Shown here piece by piece: positions 1 through 8,622 of a stretch of 64,000 nucleotides of DNA (positions within the stretch are counted from its first letter, which is position 1; each line of letters begins with the position of its first letter). A program made the translations under genes and the position numbers. The DNA comes from JABWBD01 sp040768665. Lineage in GTDB: Bacteria; Planctomycetota; Planctomycetia; Pirellulales; Thermoguttaceae. The notes below the pieces were generated by a model that was not told the DNA's origin, ran no database searches, and worked only from the letters and a program-made list of their open reading frames with translations. Where the stretch lies: assembly GCA_040768665.1 (NCBI GenBank), contig JAXGMN010000028.1, positions 1-64,000 on the forward strand. Direction: 5' to 3'.

Positions 1-809
1 TGCGGTTCGCTACCGGCGAGAATCTACAACCAGTGATACCTGACCCGTTCGACCCGTTGCCCGTGTGCTCACCGGGGATGCTGCAAGCTGAGGATGGACT
101 CCCGCTTGGCAGATCTCCCGAAGGCTATCCGCTCCGCATAGACTGTGACGGCATCCTCGTCGACGACGCTGATCACCAAGATGACATTGTGCGTAGAGCT
201 CGCGAGGTGCTGGAAGTGATTTGGGAGAATAGGTCCGACGCCATCGAGAAAGAAGCCTGCGAGATCCTCGGTGTGAGGACGCTGCGGGACTACTTCCGCA
301 AGCCCGTCAAAGGCGGTTTCTGGGACGACCACGTCAAGCGTTACTCCAAGAGCCGCCGCAAGGCCCCGATCTATTGGTTGCTGCAATCTTCGAAGAAGAA
401 CTACGCTCTCTGGCTCTACTACCACCGCCTCGACAAGGACATGCTTTTCAAGGCCCTGTTGAACTACGTCGAGTCGAAGATCCAGCGAGAAGAGAACCGC
501 CTCGGCGAGCTGCGGTCCCAAAAGACCTCGGCAGGCGACTCCGGCAAGGCGGCCAAGACGCTCGACCGGGAGATCGAGAAGCAGGAAGACCTGCTCTCCG
601 AACTGCGGGACTTCGCCGACAAGCTCCGCAAGGTGGCGAACTTACACCTGGTGCCCGACCTGAATGACGGCGTGGTCCTGAACATCGCCCCGCTTCATGA
701 ACTGGTTCCGTGGAGCGAGGCGAAGAAATACTGGAACGAACTGCTGGAAGGCAAGTACGAGTGGTCGAGTATCGGCAAGCAACTGCGGGAGAAGGGGATG
801 GTAGAATAG
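1..809 (+). CDS. pglX: BREX adenine-specific DNA methyltransferase PglX, C-terminal part (5' end outside window)
   Basis: The reading frame is open from the first bases of the window, so the GTG at 33 is not the start; about 268 C-terminal residues of a roughly 1,200-residue protein are visible. PglX methylates host DNA at a non-palindromic site to mark self in BREX defence. The visible part holds none of the catalytic motifs. It has a charged coiled coil (REIEKQEDLLSELRDF) followed by the family's conserved end, which includes the stretches DLNDGVVLNIAPLHELVPW and EAKKYWNELL. The family call rests on that tail and on pglZ and brxL downstream. Positions 424-809 are the first of three diverged copies of this tail in the locus. 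The stop is TAG, 60 bp before the antitoxin gene. Confidence 0.85.
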   Translation, partial: RFATGENLQPVIPDPFDPLPVCSPGMLQAEDGLPLGRSPEGYPLRIDCDGILVDDADHQDDIVRRAREVLEVIWENRSDAIEKEACEILGVRTLRDYFRKPVKGGFWDDHVKRYSKSRRKAPIYWLLQSSKKNYALWLYYHRLDKDMLFKALLNYVESKIQREENRLGELRSQKTSAGDSGKAAKTLDREIEKQEDLLSELRDFADKLRKVANLHLVPDLNDGVVLNIAPLHELVPWSEAKKYWNELLEGKYEWSSIGKQLREKGMVE

Positions 810-869
810 TGTCATCGGTCGGTCATTAGTCCAAGGGCCAATGACAGAGGATTAAGAAGGGGGAAAGCC

Positions 870-1106
870 ATGACGAACGTGTCCGTTCAAGAGGCACAAG
901 CGAATTTGTCGGTGTTGATCCACAACCTCAAGCCGGGCGACGAGGTTGTCATCACGGAGAACAATCAACCGGTAGCGAGGCTCGTGGCCCAACTGCCTAA
1001 ACCAAAGTCGGGCCTCCGACCGCCGCCGGGCCTTGGCAAGGGATTCATCACGGTCATTTCCGACGACGAGGAGCACCTCAAGGATTTTGAGGAGTACATG
1101 CCGTGA
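870..1106 (+). CDS. Phd/YefM-type antitoxin
   Basis: This 78-residue protein has the Phd/YefM N-terminus (VSVQEAQANLSVLIHNLKPGDEVVIT), which folds as a DNA-binding dimer and represses its own promoter. Its C-terminal tail (from about residue 50) would wrap and neutralise the toxin. The ATG follows a GGGGGAAAG ribosome-binding site and the gene overlaps the downstream PIN toxin by 4 bp, the usual antitoxin-first coupling. The pair is inserted between the first and second pglX tails, inside a BREX operon, and all its genes point the same way as BREX. Confidence 0.85.
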   Translation: MTNVSVQEAQANLSVLIHNLKPGDEVVITENNQPVARLVAQLPKPKSGLRPPPGLGKGFITVISDDEEHLKDFEEYMP

Positions 1107-1489
1107 GGTTATTGCTCGACACTCATGCGATGTACTGGTACATCGAAGGCGATCCGCAACTCAGTGGCGCGGCGCAAACGGCGATCCAGGACACGGCGAA
1201 TGAAGTGCTCATCAGTCCGGCATCCTACTGGGAGATCGCCATCAAAGTCAGCCTGGGCAAGTGGAAGCTGAACCGGGCCTACGAGGACTTCATCGAACTC
1301 GGGTTGAACACGTACAGCTTCCACGTGCTGCCGATCTTGCCCACGCATACGGCGAGGGTGATCGGGTTGCCATTTCACCACAGAGACCCGTTCGACCGGC
1401 TTCGGGTCGCCCAAGCCCTGGCCGAAGGGCTCTCGGTCGTGAGCAACGACGTCCAATTGGACGCCTACGGAGTTACAAGGCTCTGGTAA
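1103..1489 (+). CDS. VapC-like PIN-domain ribonuclease toxin
   Basis: This 128-residue protein starts at a GTG inside the antitoxin stop (GTGA overlap). The PIN-domain acidic residues are visible: LLLDTHA near residues 3-9, E in SPASYWEIAIK near residue 44, and HRDPFDRLRVAQA near residues 91-103. VapC toxins cleave specific RNAs when freed from antitoxin. The W-E-I-A-I-K motif is typical of the subgroup paired with Phd/YefM antitoxins. The gene appears intact. Its stop is immediately followed by the second pglX tail, so the module sits exactly between two homologous tails. Confidence 0.85.
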   Translation: MRLLLDTHAMYWYIEGDPQLSGAAQTAIQDTANEVLISPASYWEIAIKVSLGKWKLNRAYEDFIELGLNTYSFHVLPILPTHTARVIGLPFHHRDPFDRLRVAQALAEGLSVVSNDVQLDAYGVTRLW

Positions 1490-1495
1490 GATTCA

Positions 1496-1884
1496 TGCAT
1501 CGTCTCGTCACTAACATGCTCTTCAAGGCCCTCGTGAACTACGTCGAGCCGAAGATCCAGCGGGAGGAGAACCGCCTGAGCGAGCTTCGCTCCCAGAAGT
1601 CCTCGGCGGGGGACTCTGGAAAGGGAGCAAAAAAGTTCGACCGGGAGATCGAGAAGCAGGAAGACCTGCTCTCCGAACTGCGAGATTTTGAAGAGAAGCT
1701 CCGCAAGGTGGCGAACCTGCACCTCGTCCCCGATCTCAACGACGGCGTAGTCCTGAACATCGCCCCCCTCTGGGAACTTGTCCCGTGGAACGAGGCGAAG
1801 AAATACTGGAATGAGCTTCTCGACGGCAAGTACGAGTGGTCCAGCATCGGGAAGCAACTGCGAGAGAAGGGGCTGGTAAAATGA
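1496..1884 (+). pseudogene. Second pglX 3'-end copy (headless remnant)
   Basis: This segment aligns without gaps to the end of the first pglX, from HRLVTNMLFKALVNYVE to the C-terminus (IGKQLREKGLVK), but has no methyltransferase domain upstream. The protein is well conserved while third-codon positions have drifted, for example TTGAACTACGTC against GTGAACTACGTC and many synonymous changes. It is therefore an independently evolved pglX end rather than a recent duplicate. An upstream open frame from 1261 overlaps vapC out of frame and is not meaningful. The TGA stop overlaps the ATG of the AlbA_2 gene (ATGA), so it may still serve as a translation-coupling leader. Confidence 0.85.
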
Positions 1885-3530
1885 GCCGGCTTATCCCGGA
1901 GCGCGAATCGCTGACGGTCGAGTTCAAGAGCGACCGCCAGCGGCTCCCTGACCGCGACCTGGTCGCCGCCGTCATCTGTCTTGCCAACAGCGAGGGCGGG
2001 GAGATCTACGTTGGAGTGGAAGAAGATGGGACCGTGACGGGGTTGCACCCCTCGCACCGGAACGTGACCGGGGTCGTTGCCATGATCGCCAATCAAACGA
2101 GCCCGCCCGTGACTGTCCGCGCCGAGGTGCTCTCGATCGGCAACCGGACGGTCGCGAAGATCCTGGTGCCGAAGTCCAGGCAGTTGGTGGCCACGGCCGA
2201 GGGATTGCTCCAGCGGCGGCGACTGAAGGCGGACGGCACGCCGGAGTGCGTTCCCCTCTATCCGCACGAGATTGCGCAGCGGCATTCGGACCTGGGGCTG
2301 TTGGACTACTCGGCCTTGCCGGTCGTCTCCGCCTCGGTGGACGACTTCGATCCGCTCGAACGCGCGCGATTGCGGGAATGCATTGAACGTTACGGGGGAG
2401 ACCGATCGCTCATCGGGCTTGCCGACGCGGAACTGGACGGCGCCCTGGGTTTGGTCCGCCGAGACGAAAAAAGAATGGTTCCCACCGTTGCCGGCATGCT
2501 GATCCTGGGCAAGGAAGCCGCTCTCCGCAGGAGCTTGCCCACCCACGAAGTTGCCTTTCAGGTCTTGGAAGGCACGGAGGTTCGTGTCAACGAATTCCGC
2601 AGAACTCCGCTGTTGAAGACTTTTGAGTGGGTCGAGCAGCAGTTCCGGGCACGACTGGTGGAAGACGAAATCCAGGTGGGGCTGTTCCGAGTCCCCGTTC
2701 CCAATTACGATCCGCGTGCATTCCGCGAAGCCCTGGTCAACGCCGTGATTCATCGAGACTACACGCGACTCGGGGCAGTCCATGTTCGCTGGGAAGCCGA
2801 TGCCATTGTGGTCAGCAATCCGGGCGGTTTTGTCGAGGGGGTCACGCTGGCGAATCTATTGGTCGTCGAGCCGCGGCCACGCAATCCGCTCTTGGCCGAC
2901 GCCATCAAGCGCATCGGCCTGGCCGAGCGGACGGGCAGAGGGATCGACTTGATCTACCAGGGAATGCTTCGCTACGGACGTCCCGCTCCAAACTACTCGC
3001 GCAGCGACTCGAACTCGGTCGTGGTGGTTCTGCCGGGCGGCCAGGCAGACGTGGGCATGTTACGGACGGTCGTCGAAGAAGAGGACCGTCTCAGGCATCC
3101 ATTGCCGGTCGATTCGCTGATTGCCTTGAGCCTGTTGCGACAGGAGCGGCGAGCCGACACCGCCCGGCTCGCCCAGTGCATCCAGAAGGACGAGGCGGCC
3201 GCCCGCCAAGCGATCGAACGGCTCGTCGAAGCGGGGCTGGTCCAGGCGCACGGAGTGAAGAAGGGCCGGACGTACACCCTCAGTCCGAGGGTCTACCAAA
3301 GCATGGGAAGACCTGCCGATTATGTGCGGCAGGCGGGTTTTAACACGATCCAGCAGGAGCAGATGGTACTGCAGTATGTCCAAACGCACGGCCGAATCAC
3401 GCGGAAAGACGCGGCCGGGCTGTGCGGGATCAGCGAGGACCAGGCGAGCCGCCTGCTCCGTAAATTGTTTTCCGACAATCGGTTACGATCAGTGGGAAAG
3501 GGGCGAGCAGCGGGCTATTGCCTGCCGTGA
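1881..3530 (+). CDS. AlbA_2-domain ATP-binding regulator (Schlafen/RecG-like family)
   Basis: This 549-residue protein is read from the ATG at 1881, which overlaps the stop of the pglX tail copy; the longer open frame from 1836 would run through that tail. The N-terminus is an AlbA_2 nucleic-acid-binding domain (LTVEFKSDRQRL, then ANSEGGEIYVGVEEDG). The middle holds a HATPase_c_4 ATP-binding fold (FREALVNAVIHRDY, VVSNPGGF, ERTGRGIDLIYQG). The last 150 residues look like two winged-helix modules. Such proteins occur as accessory genes in defence islands, including inside BREX and restriction loci; their exact role is not settled. Context suggests a regulator or accessory effector of this BREX locus. 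Confidence 0.8.
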   Translation: MSRLIPERESLTVEFKSDRQRLPDRDLVAAVICLANSEGGEIYVGVEEDGTVTGLHPSHRNVTGVVAMIANQTSPPVTVRAEVLSIGNRTVAKILVPKSRQLVATAEGLLQRRRLKADGTPECVPLYPHEIAQRHSDLGLLDYSALPVVSASVDDFDPLERARLRECIERYGGDRSLIGLADAELDGALGLVRRDEKRMVPTVAGMLILGKEAALRRSLPTHEVAFQVLEGTEVRVNEFRRTPLLKTFEWVEQQFRARLVEDEIQVGLFRVPVPNYDPRAFREALVNAVIHRDYTRLGAVHVRWEADAIVVSNPGGFVEGVTLANLLVVEPRPRNPLLADAIKRIGLAERTGRGIDLIYQGMLRYGRPAPNYSRSDSNSVVVVLPGGQADVGMLRTVVEEEDRLRHPLPVDSLIALSLLRQERRADTARLAQCIQKDEAAARQAIERLVEAGLVQAHGVKKGRTYTLSPRVYQSMGRPADYVRQAGFNTIQQEQMVLQYVQTHGRITRKDAAGLCGISEDQASRLLRKLFSDNRLRSVGKGRAAGYCLP

Positions 3531-3537
3531 CCAAGGG

Positions 3538-3558
3538 AAATCGCGCACCGCGCGATTT
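3538..3558 (+). terminator. Hairpin after the AlbA_2 gene
   Basis: Positions 3538-3558 form a perfect 9-bp stem (AAATCGCGC paired with GCGCGATTT) with a 3-base loop, 8 bp after the stop codon. It is followed by further AATCACGCA repeats but no clean T-run, so termination is plausible rather than certain. Confidence 0.4.
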
Positions 3559-3619
3559 CAAATCACGCACGCGCGTTTAATCACGCACTGCTCGGCGACC
3601 ACCGCGTTGTGGTACCAAA

Positions 3620-3834
3620 CTGCGTGATTTCGCCGGGAAGCTCCGCATAGCGGCGAAGCTGCACCTCACGCCCGACCTGAATGACGGCGCGGTGCTGAAC
3701 ATCGCCCCGCTTCACGAACTGGTACCGTGGAACGAGGCGAAGGAATACTGGAACGAGCTTCTCGACGGCAAGTACGAGTGGTCGAGCATGGCAAGCAACT
3801 GCGAGAGAAGGGCTGGCAAAAAAATCGTGAACGT
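3620..3834 (+). pseudogene. Third pglX 3'-end copy (short, frameshifted)
   Basis: The segment encodes LRDFAGKLR followed by the pglX-tail landmarks DLNDGAVLNIAPLHELVPW and EAKEYWNELL. It begins later than copy two, near the end of the coiled coil. Close to its end one base is missing (AGCATGGC where the other copies have TATCGGC or CATCGGG), which throws the last 12 codons out of frame. It follows the AlbA_2 gene in the way copy two follows the toxin gene. It has no start signal and is presumably untranslated. Confidence 0.8.
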
Positions 3835-3870
3835 GCGAAGGGGATTGGACAACGGAATTGGGCGGGATGA

Positions 3871-3936
3871 AGATGGGAAAAGAAGATGAGGGAAAAGAAT
3901 AGGGGGGAAGGAACGATGGGAGAAAGGAAGGCCGGG
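3871..3936 (+). other. Polypurine tract before pglZ
   Basis: About 66 bases are almost exclusively A and G on the plus strand, with runs such as GGGAAAAGAAGATGAGGG. It ends 33 bp before the pglZ start. No gene is supported here. It may hold ribosome-binding sequence or simply be degraded spacer. Confidence 0.4.
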
Positions 3937-3968
3937 ATCACTGGGCTGCGAGCAGAGAGAGGCTTGTG

Positions 3969-6546
3969 ATGGGCGTTGTGACAGAGTATCTCATCGGGCT
4001 AGTTGCCAAGCAGGTCGAGGACTACCGGCTCGTGGTGTGGTACGACCCGGAGGCGGCCTACAAGGAAGTCGCTGCGGAACTGCGTCTCTCCAGCGTCGCG
4101 CTGGGCGCTACGACGGCAGCTTCTCCAGCTTCGCCATGACATCGACCACCTACTGGGCGGCGAGGAGCCTCCGCGGCTCGTCATTTATGTTCCCAAGGAC
4201 CAGGGAGACACACACCACGGCTTGGCGGAGTTGGAGGCGGCCGGCGTGGTCATCCAGCCCGGTCAGCAGCCGCCGCAGCGGAATACCCGGCTCTCCATCA
4301 TCGCCCGGAACGCGCTGAAAACGGTCCTTGGCGAGGAGACCGCCTACGATGTCGAGAAACAGGTCGAGGGAGGGAAACTCACGCTCAAGGACCTCAATGC
4401 GCTGGCCCAGAAGGGCGGCGAAATCTCCTCGGGCGTAGTCTCCCTGATCTTCGGCACCGGAAACCCGCAGGAAGTCGCTCTGGCGTTTTTGGGCAGCGAC
4501 AGGTTCGACAGTGAGATCAAGAAGAAATCGGCCCACGCCGAGTTGTTCCGTCTGCTGCGCGTGGCCTTCGACATCAACCTTCCCGCCACGACGACCCTTT
4601 CCGAGTCCCGTGAGAAACTGGCAAAGCACGTCCTGATGACCGAGCTAATCCAGGGACTTGGCAACTCGGTTCCGTCGTCGTTGCGATCCCTGCAGGTCGC
4701 TTCGACGCCCAGCGGCATCGATTCCTGCACCCGGATGGCGAAGACGTGGCGTCAACTGCGCGACCATCGAGAAAGCTACGTCGCTGCGGCCACGAAAGTG
4801 GAGGAGGAATTTGCAGTCGGGCAACTTCAGTTCGAGCCAGCCGGCTTGGCCGGATTGGAGACGTTCCTGGCTCTTGAGCGGGCGTTTCTGAATCACGTCG
4901 AGCAGCAACTCCTGTCGGTCGCCGATCCCGATACGTTGGCCCTCGCCGAGTCCCGCCTTTCACGGTTCTGGTCCGATTGTGTGCCGGCCGTCCAGGCCCA
5001 CTGGGCGCTTATCGCTTCTGCCGCCGAGGTCCTGCTGGAGGCCGACCGGGTAGCCGAGGATTTGAAGAAGGCACCGGCGACCGTGCCATCGCTGGTCAAG
5101 GCGTATGCGGAAGGGGAGAAGCCGTGGTGTCTGCTCGACACCCATCATCGGCACATGGAGAGCCGCTGGCAGAACTTCGACCCGAGCGAGGGAGACGACG
5201 GGCTCGAAAAGCTGGTCGTCAAGGCCCGGCAGCGCTACATGCAAGTCGGGTCCGAGATGGCGAAGCATTTCGTCACGCAGTTCTCGAAGGCCAACGATCC
5301 TATCCAAGGCGTCGGCCGGCAGCGGGACGTTTTCGAGGCACAGGTCAAGCCGAAGCTCGAAGGCGAGAAGGTCGCCTACCTTTGGGTAGATGCTCTTCGC
5401 TTCGAGATGGCCCGTGAACTGTGCGAGGTGCTTCGGGCGGATTTCTCCATCGAGCTGGAAGCGGCGGTCGGAACGATTCCTACGATCACCGAGATCGGCA
5501 TGGCCTCGCTGCTGCCGAAGGCCAGCCACGGAAAGGTCGTCAGCGTCGGCGGCGGCAAGCTGGCCTTGGACATCGACGGCACGGTGATCAAGGACCGTAA
5601 GGATCGGGTCAACTTCCTCAAGGAGCACGCCGGCGTTTCCGTATTCGACGCCAAACTGGAAGACCTTTTGCCGAAGCCGACGAAGAAAGTCCGCCAGGGC
5701 ATTGAAAACGCTCAGCTTGTGCTGATCACCTCTCAGGAAATCGACGAACTCTGTGAACAGGACAACATCTCCCAGGCACGCCGCCAGATGGACGGGGTGC
5801 TGGTCGATCTCCGACGTGGTGTGCGGGTGCTTGCCGATCTGGGCGTGAAGGCGATTGTCCTGACCGCCGACCACGGGCATCTCTTCGCCGAGGAAATCAG
5901 CGACGACATGAAGATTGATGCTCCTGGCGGCGATACGGCGGATCTGCATCGCCGGGTCTGGGTAGGCGTCGGCGGCACCCACGAACCGTCTTACCTGCGG
6001 ACCTCGCTGTCGTCGCTCGGCGTTGAAAGCGAGTTCGAAATCGCCACGCCATGGAATTTCGCCTGCTTCAAAGCGAAGGGAGGAGCACGGGCTTACTTCC
6101 ATGGCGGGCTTTCGCCCCAGGAACTCATTGTGCCCGTGGTGTCCATGACTCCCCTGACGCAGACTGTAGGTGCGACCCCCACGGCTGTAAACTGGACCCT
6201 GACGACCGGCACGCCCAAGCTGACGACGCGGTTCTTCTCCGTCCAGATCACCGGAAGACAGGCGGGGCTGTTCGGGCTGGAGCCGCCGAAGGTGCGAGTT
6301 GAGATCCGGGCCAAGGGGAAGCCGATCTCCCGGCCAGTCAGCGCCTCCTACGGTTTCGAGGACGCCACGGGCGAGGTCCAACTGCGTGTCCGTGACGAGG
6401 AACCAAAGGAAATCGAACCAAATACGGTTGCCATGATGCTCATCGAAGAGGTGGCCCAGAAGACGGTCGGTGTGGTTCTCCTCGACGCATCCAGCGGCCT
6501 CGAATTGGCGAGCGTCGAAAAGATCGAAGTCGCCATTTCCCTGTAG
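3969..6546 (+). pseudogene. pglZ: BREX phosphatase-domain protein PglZ, with two N-terminal frame breaks
   Basis: The true start is the ATG at 3969 (MGVVTEYLIGLVAKQVEDYR, then LVVWYDPEAAYKEVAAELRL). The frame is lost at about 4105, where GGG should be longer before CGCTACGAC, and again at about 4126, where TTCTC should be one base longer before CAGCTTCGC. Correcting both single-base losses gives the family sequence RYDGSF then LQLRHDIDHLL, continuous to the stop at 6546 (about 858 residues, normal for PglZ). The alkaline-phosphatase-like core is visible: VDALRFEMAREL near residue 475 and VLTADHGHLF near residue 635. PglZ interacts with PglX and is essential for BREX defence and methylation. 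As sequenced, the protein would be truncated after about 57 residues. Either the gene is dead or two homopolymer errors are present. Confidence 0.85.
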
Positions 6547-6556
6547 AGGATAAGTC

Positions 6557-8584
6557 ATGCCTGAGCTTGACCGGAAAGCAACCTCAGTCTTCGCCGGGAA
6601 GGTCGTTCGCAAGGATCTGGTCCGCAAGGTCAAGGTCGGGGCGAACGTCCCGGTCTTCGTGCTGGAGTACCTGCTGGGCAAGTATTGCGCGACCGACGAT
6701 CCTGCGGCGATTGAGGCCGGCCTGCGGGTGGTCAATACCACGCTCTCCGATAACTTCGTTCGTCCCGACGAGGCCAACGCCGTTCAGTCGAAGGTCCGGG
6801 ACAAGGGCAAGTACACGCTGATCGACAAGATCAAGGTCCGCTACCTCTCCGACGACGACAAGCACTGGGCCGAATTCGTGAACTTCGGCCACAAGTACGT
6901 CCATGTCCCGGAGCAGTACATGCGGCAGTACAACCGGCTGCTGATGGGCGGGATCTGGGCGCAGGTCAGCATCCGGCACCAGTATGACGAAGAGGCCAAA
7001 GGGAAGCGCAGCCCGTTCTGGATCGACGATCTGAAGCCCATCCAAGTGGCGTCGTTCGACCTGGACGAATACCGCCGCTGCCGCACGGAGTTCAGCACCG
7101 AGCAGTGGATCGACCTGCTGCTGCGTTCCATCGGCATGGAGCCGTCGCACTTCGAGCGACGGCTGAAGCTGCTGTTGCTGATGCGGCTGCTGCCGCTGTG
7201 CGAGCACAACTACAATCTCGTCGAGCTAGGGCCTCGGGGACCGGGCCAGAGGTATGCCTACCAAGAGTTGTCGCCGTACACCATTCTGCTGACCGGCCCG
7301 ACGACCGTGGCCAACCTGTTCTACAACATGGCGTCGGGGAAGATGGGCCTCGTCGGTATGTGGGATGCGGTCGGATTCGACGAAGTGGCCGACCTGCAGA
7401 AGATGCCCAAGGAAGTGGTCACGACGCTCAAGACCTATTGCGAATCTGGAACCTTCGCCCGTGGCAAGGAATCGATGTCGGGCATGGCGTCCATCGCCAT
7501 GTTCGGCAACACCAACCAGCCGGTCGAGGTCATGGTCCGGTCGTCCCATCTGTTCGTCCCGATGCCGGGCGTGATCCGGGAGGACATGGCTTTTTTGGAC
7601 CGCATCCACTACTACCTCCCCGGCTGGGAGGTGCCCAAGATGAAGGTCGAGTTCTTCACGGACCATTACGGGTTCGTGGTGGACTACTTGGCCGAGGCCC
7701 TCCGGGAACTGCGGAAGCACAATTTCACCGAGACCATCGACCGTTTCTTTTCGCTTGGCTCGCACCTGAACGCCCGTGACGTGAAGGCCGTGCGGAAGAC
7801 CGTTTCGGGCCTGATCAAGTTGGTGTACCCACATGGCGAGGCGGGTCGGGAGGACGTAGCCGAGTTGCTGGAGACGGCCCTGGAGGGGCGTCGGCGAGTC
7901 AAGGAGCAACTGAAGAAGATGGGCTCCTTCGAGTACCACCAGACTTCATTCTCCTACATCGACAATGACACTCGTGACGAGCGGTTTGTCGGTTGCCCCG
8001 AGCAGGGTGGTCGAGACATGATTTCGACTGACCCACTGGCACCGGGGTCGGTTTACACCGCCTCTGTGGACGACCAGGGGAAGGTCGGCCTGTATCGGCT
8101 GGAGGTTGGCTGCTCGCCCGGCACGGGCAAACTTAAGATCGCCGGTGGCGTCGAGGGACCGATGAAGGAGTCGATCCAGCGGGCGTATGCCTACCTGATG
8201 GGCCAGAAGGGAAAGATGGGCATCGCCCAGTCCGTGGACACAACCGACTTCCACGTCGAGGCGATCGACTTGCTGAGCAACCGGGTTCCCTGCGAAGCGG
8301 GGATGGCCCTGGTCGTGGCCGTCTATTCCGCCGTCAAGAAGCACTCGGTTCTCTCCGGTCTTTTGATCCTCGGCGACATGAGCATCCAAGGCAACATCAA
8401 GCCGCTCCGCTCCCTGGCCGAGCCGTTGCAGGTCGGGATGGACAACGGAGCGAGAAAAGCCCTGGTGCCGCTCGAAAACAAGCGGCATTTCCTAGAGGTG
8501 TCCGGCGACATCGTGGAGCGGGTCGATCCGGTGTTCTATTCCGACCCGATGACGGCAGCGATGAAGGCGTTGGGAATGACGTAA
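6557..8584 (+). CDS. brxL: BREX AAA+/Lon-like protein BrxL, with a degenerate Walker A
   Basis: This 675-residue, full-length protein starts 10 bp after pglZ behind an AGAGGA site. It matches BrxL throughout: VRKDLVRKVKVGANVPVFVL near the N-terminus, TTVANLFYNMASGKMGLVGM, a Walker B-type VGFDEVADL, FGNTNQPVE, and a C-terminal Lon-like fold (LILGDMSIQGNIKPLRSL). Two features are odd. The Walker A segment reads GPRGPGQRY instead of the family GPRGTGKS, so the nucleotide-binding lysine and serine are Q and R. The sequence after it (LLTGPTTVANLF) is one residue shorter than the usual SGGQTTVANLF. The positions matching Lon's Ser-Lys dyad are also not Ser or Lys, which is not unusual for BrxL. The protein would normally act with BrxA, BrxB, BrxC, PglX and PglZ to block phage replication. 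Confidence 0.92.
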   Translation: MPELDRKATSVFAGKVVRKDLVRKVKVGANVPVFVLEYLLGKYCATDDPAAIEAGLRVVNTTLSDNFVRPDEANAVQSKVRDKGKYTLIDKIKVRYLSDDDKHWAEFVNFGHKYVHVPEQYMRQYNRLLMGGIWAQVSIRHQYDEEAKGKRSPFWIDDLKPIQVASFDLDEYRRCRTEFSTEQWIDLLLRSIGMEPSHFERRLKLLLLMRLLPLCEHNYNLVELGPRGPGQRYAYQELSPYTILLTGPTTVANLFYNMASGKMGLVGMWDAVGFDEVADLQKMPKEVVTTLKTYCESGTFARGKESMSGMASIAMFGNTNQPVEVMVRSSHLFVPMPGVIREDMAFLDRIHYYLPGWEVPKMKVEFFTDHYGFVVDYLAEALRELRKHNFTETIDRFFSLGSHLNARDVKAVRKTVSGLIKLVYPHGEAGREDVAELLETALEGRRRVKEQLKKMGSFEYHQTSFSYIDNDTRDERFVGCPEQGGRDMISTDPLAPGSVYTASVDDQGKVGLYRLEVGCSPGTGKLKIAGGVEGPMKESIQRAYAYLMGQKGKMGIAQSVDTTDFHVEAIDLLSNRVPCEAGMALVVAVYSAVKKHSVLSGLLILGDMSIQGNIKPLRSLAEPLQVGMDNGARKALVPLENKRHFLEVSGDIVERVDPVFYSDPMTAAMKALGMT

Positions 8585-8622
8585 CCGAATGGACGACAAC
8601 CCCGTGGCGTGGAAGTTGGAGG

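Noticed and set aside
33..809. Treating the GTG at 33 as the start of a small 258-residue gene
   Set aside because: The frame is open to the first base of the window and the sequence is a PglX C-terminus, so the gene continues upstream.
4003..4080. Starting pglZ at 4003
   Set aside because: The residues between 4003 and about 4125 in that frame are Arg/Ser-rich and unlike PglZ. The family N-terminus is in the frame starting at 3969.
4960..6777. 605-residue minus-strand open frame opposite pglZ
   Set aside because: It is the complement of strongly conserved PglZ codons, shows no family sequence and is an effect of high GC.
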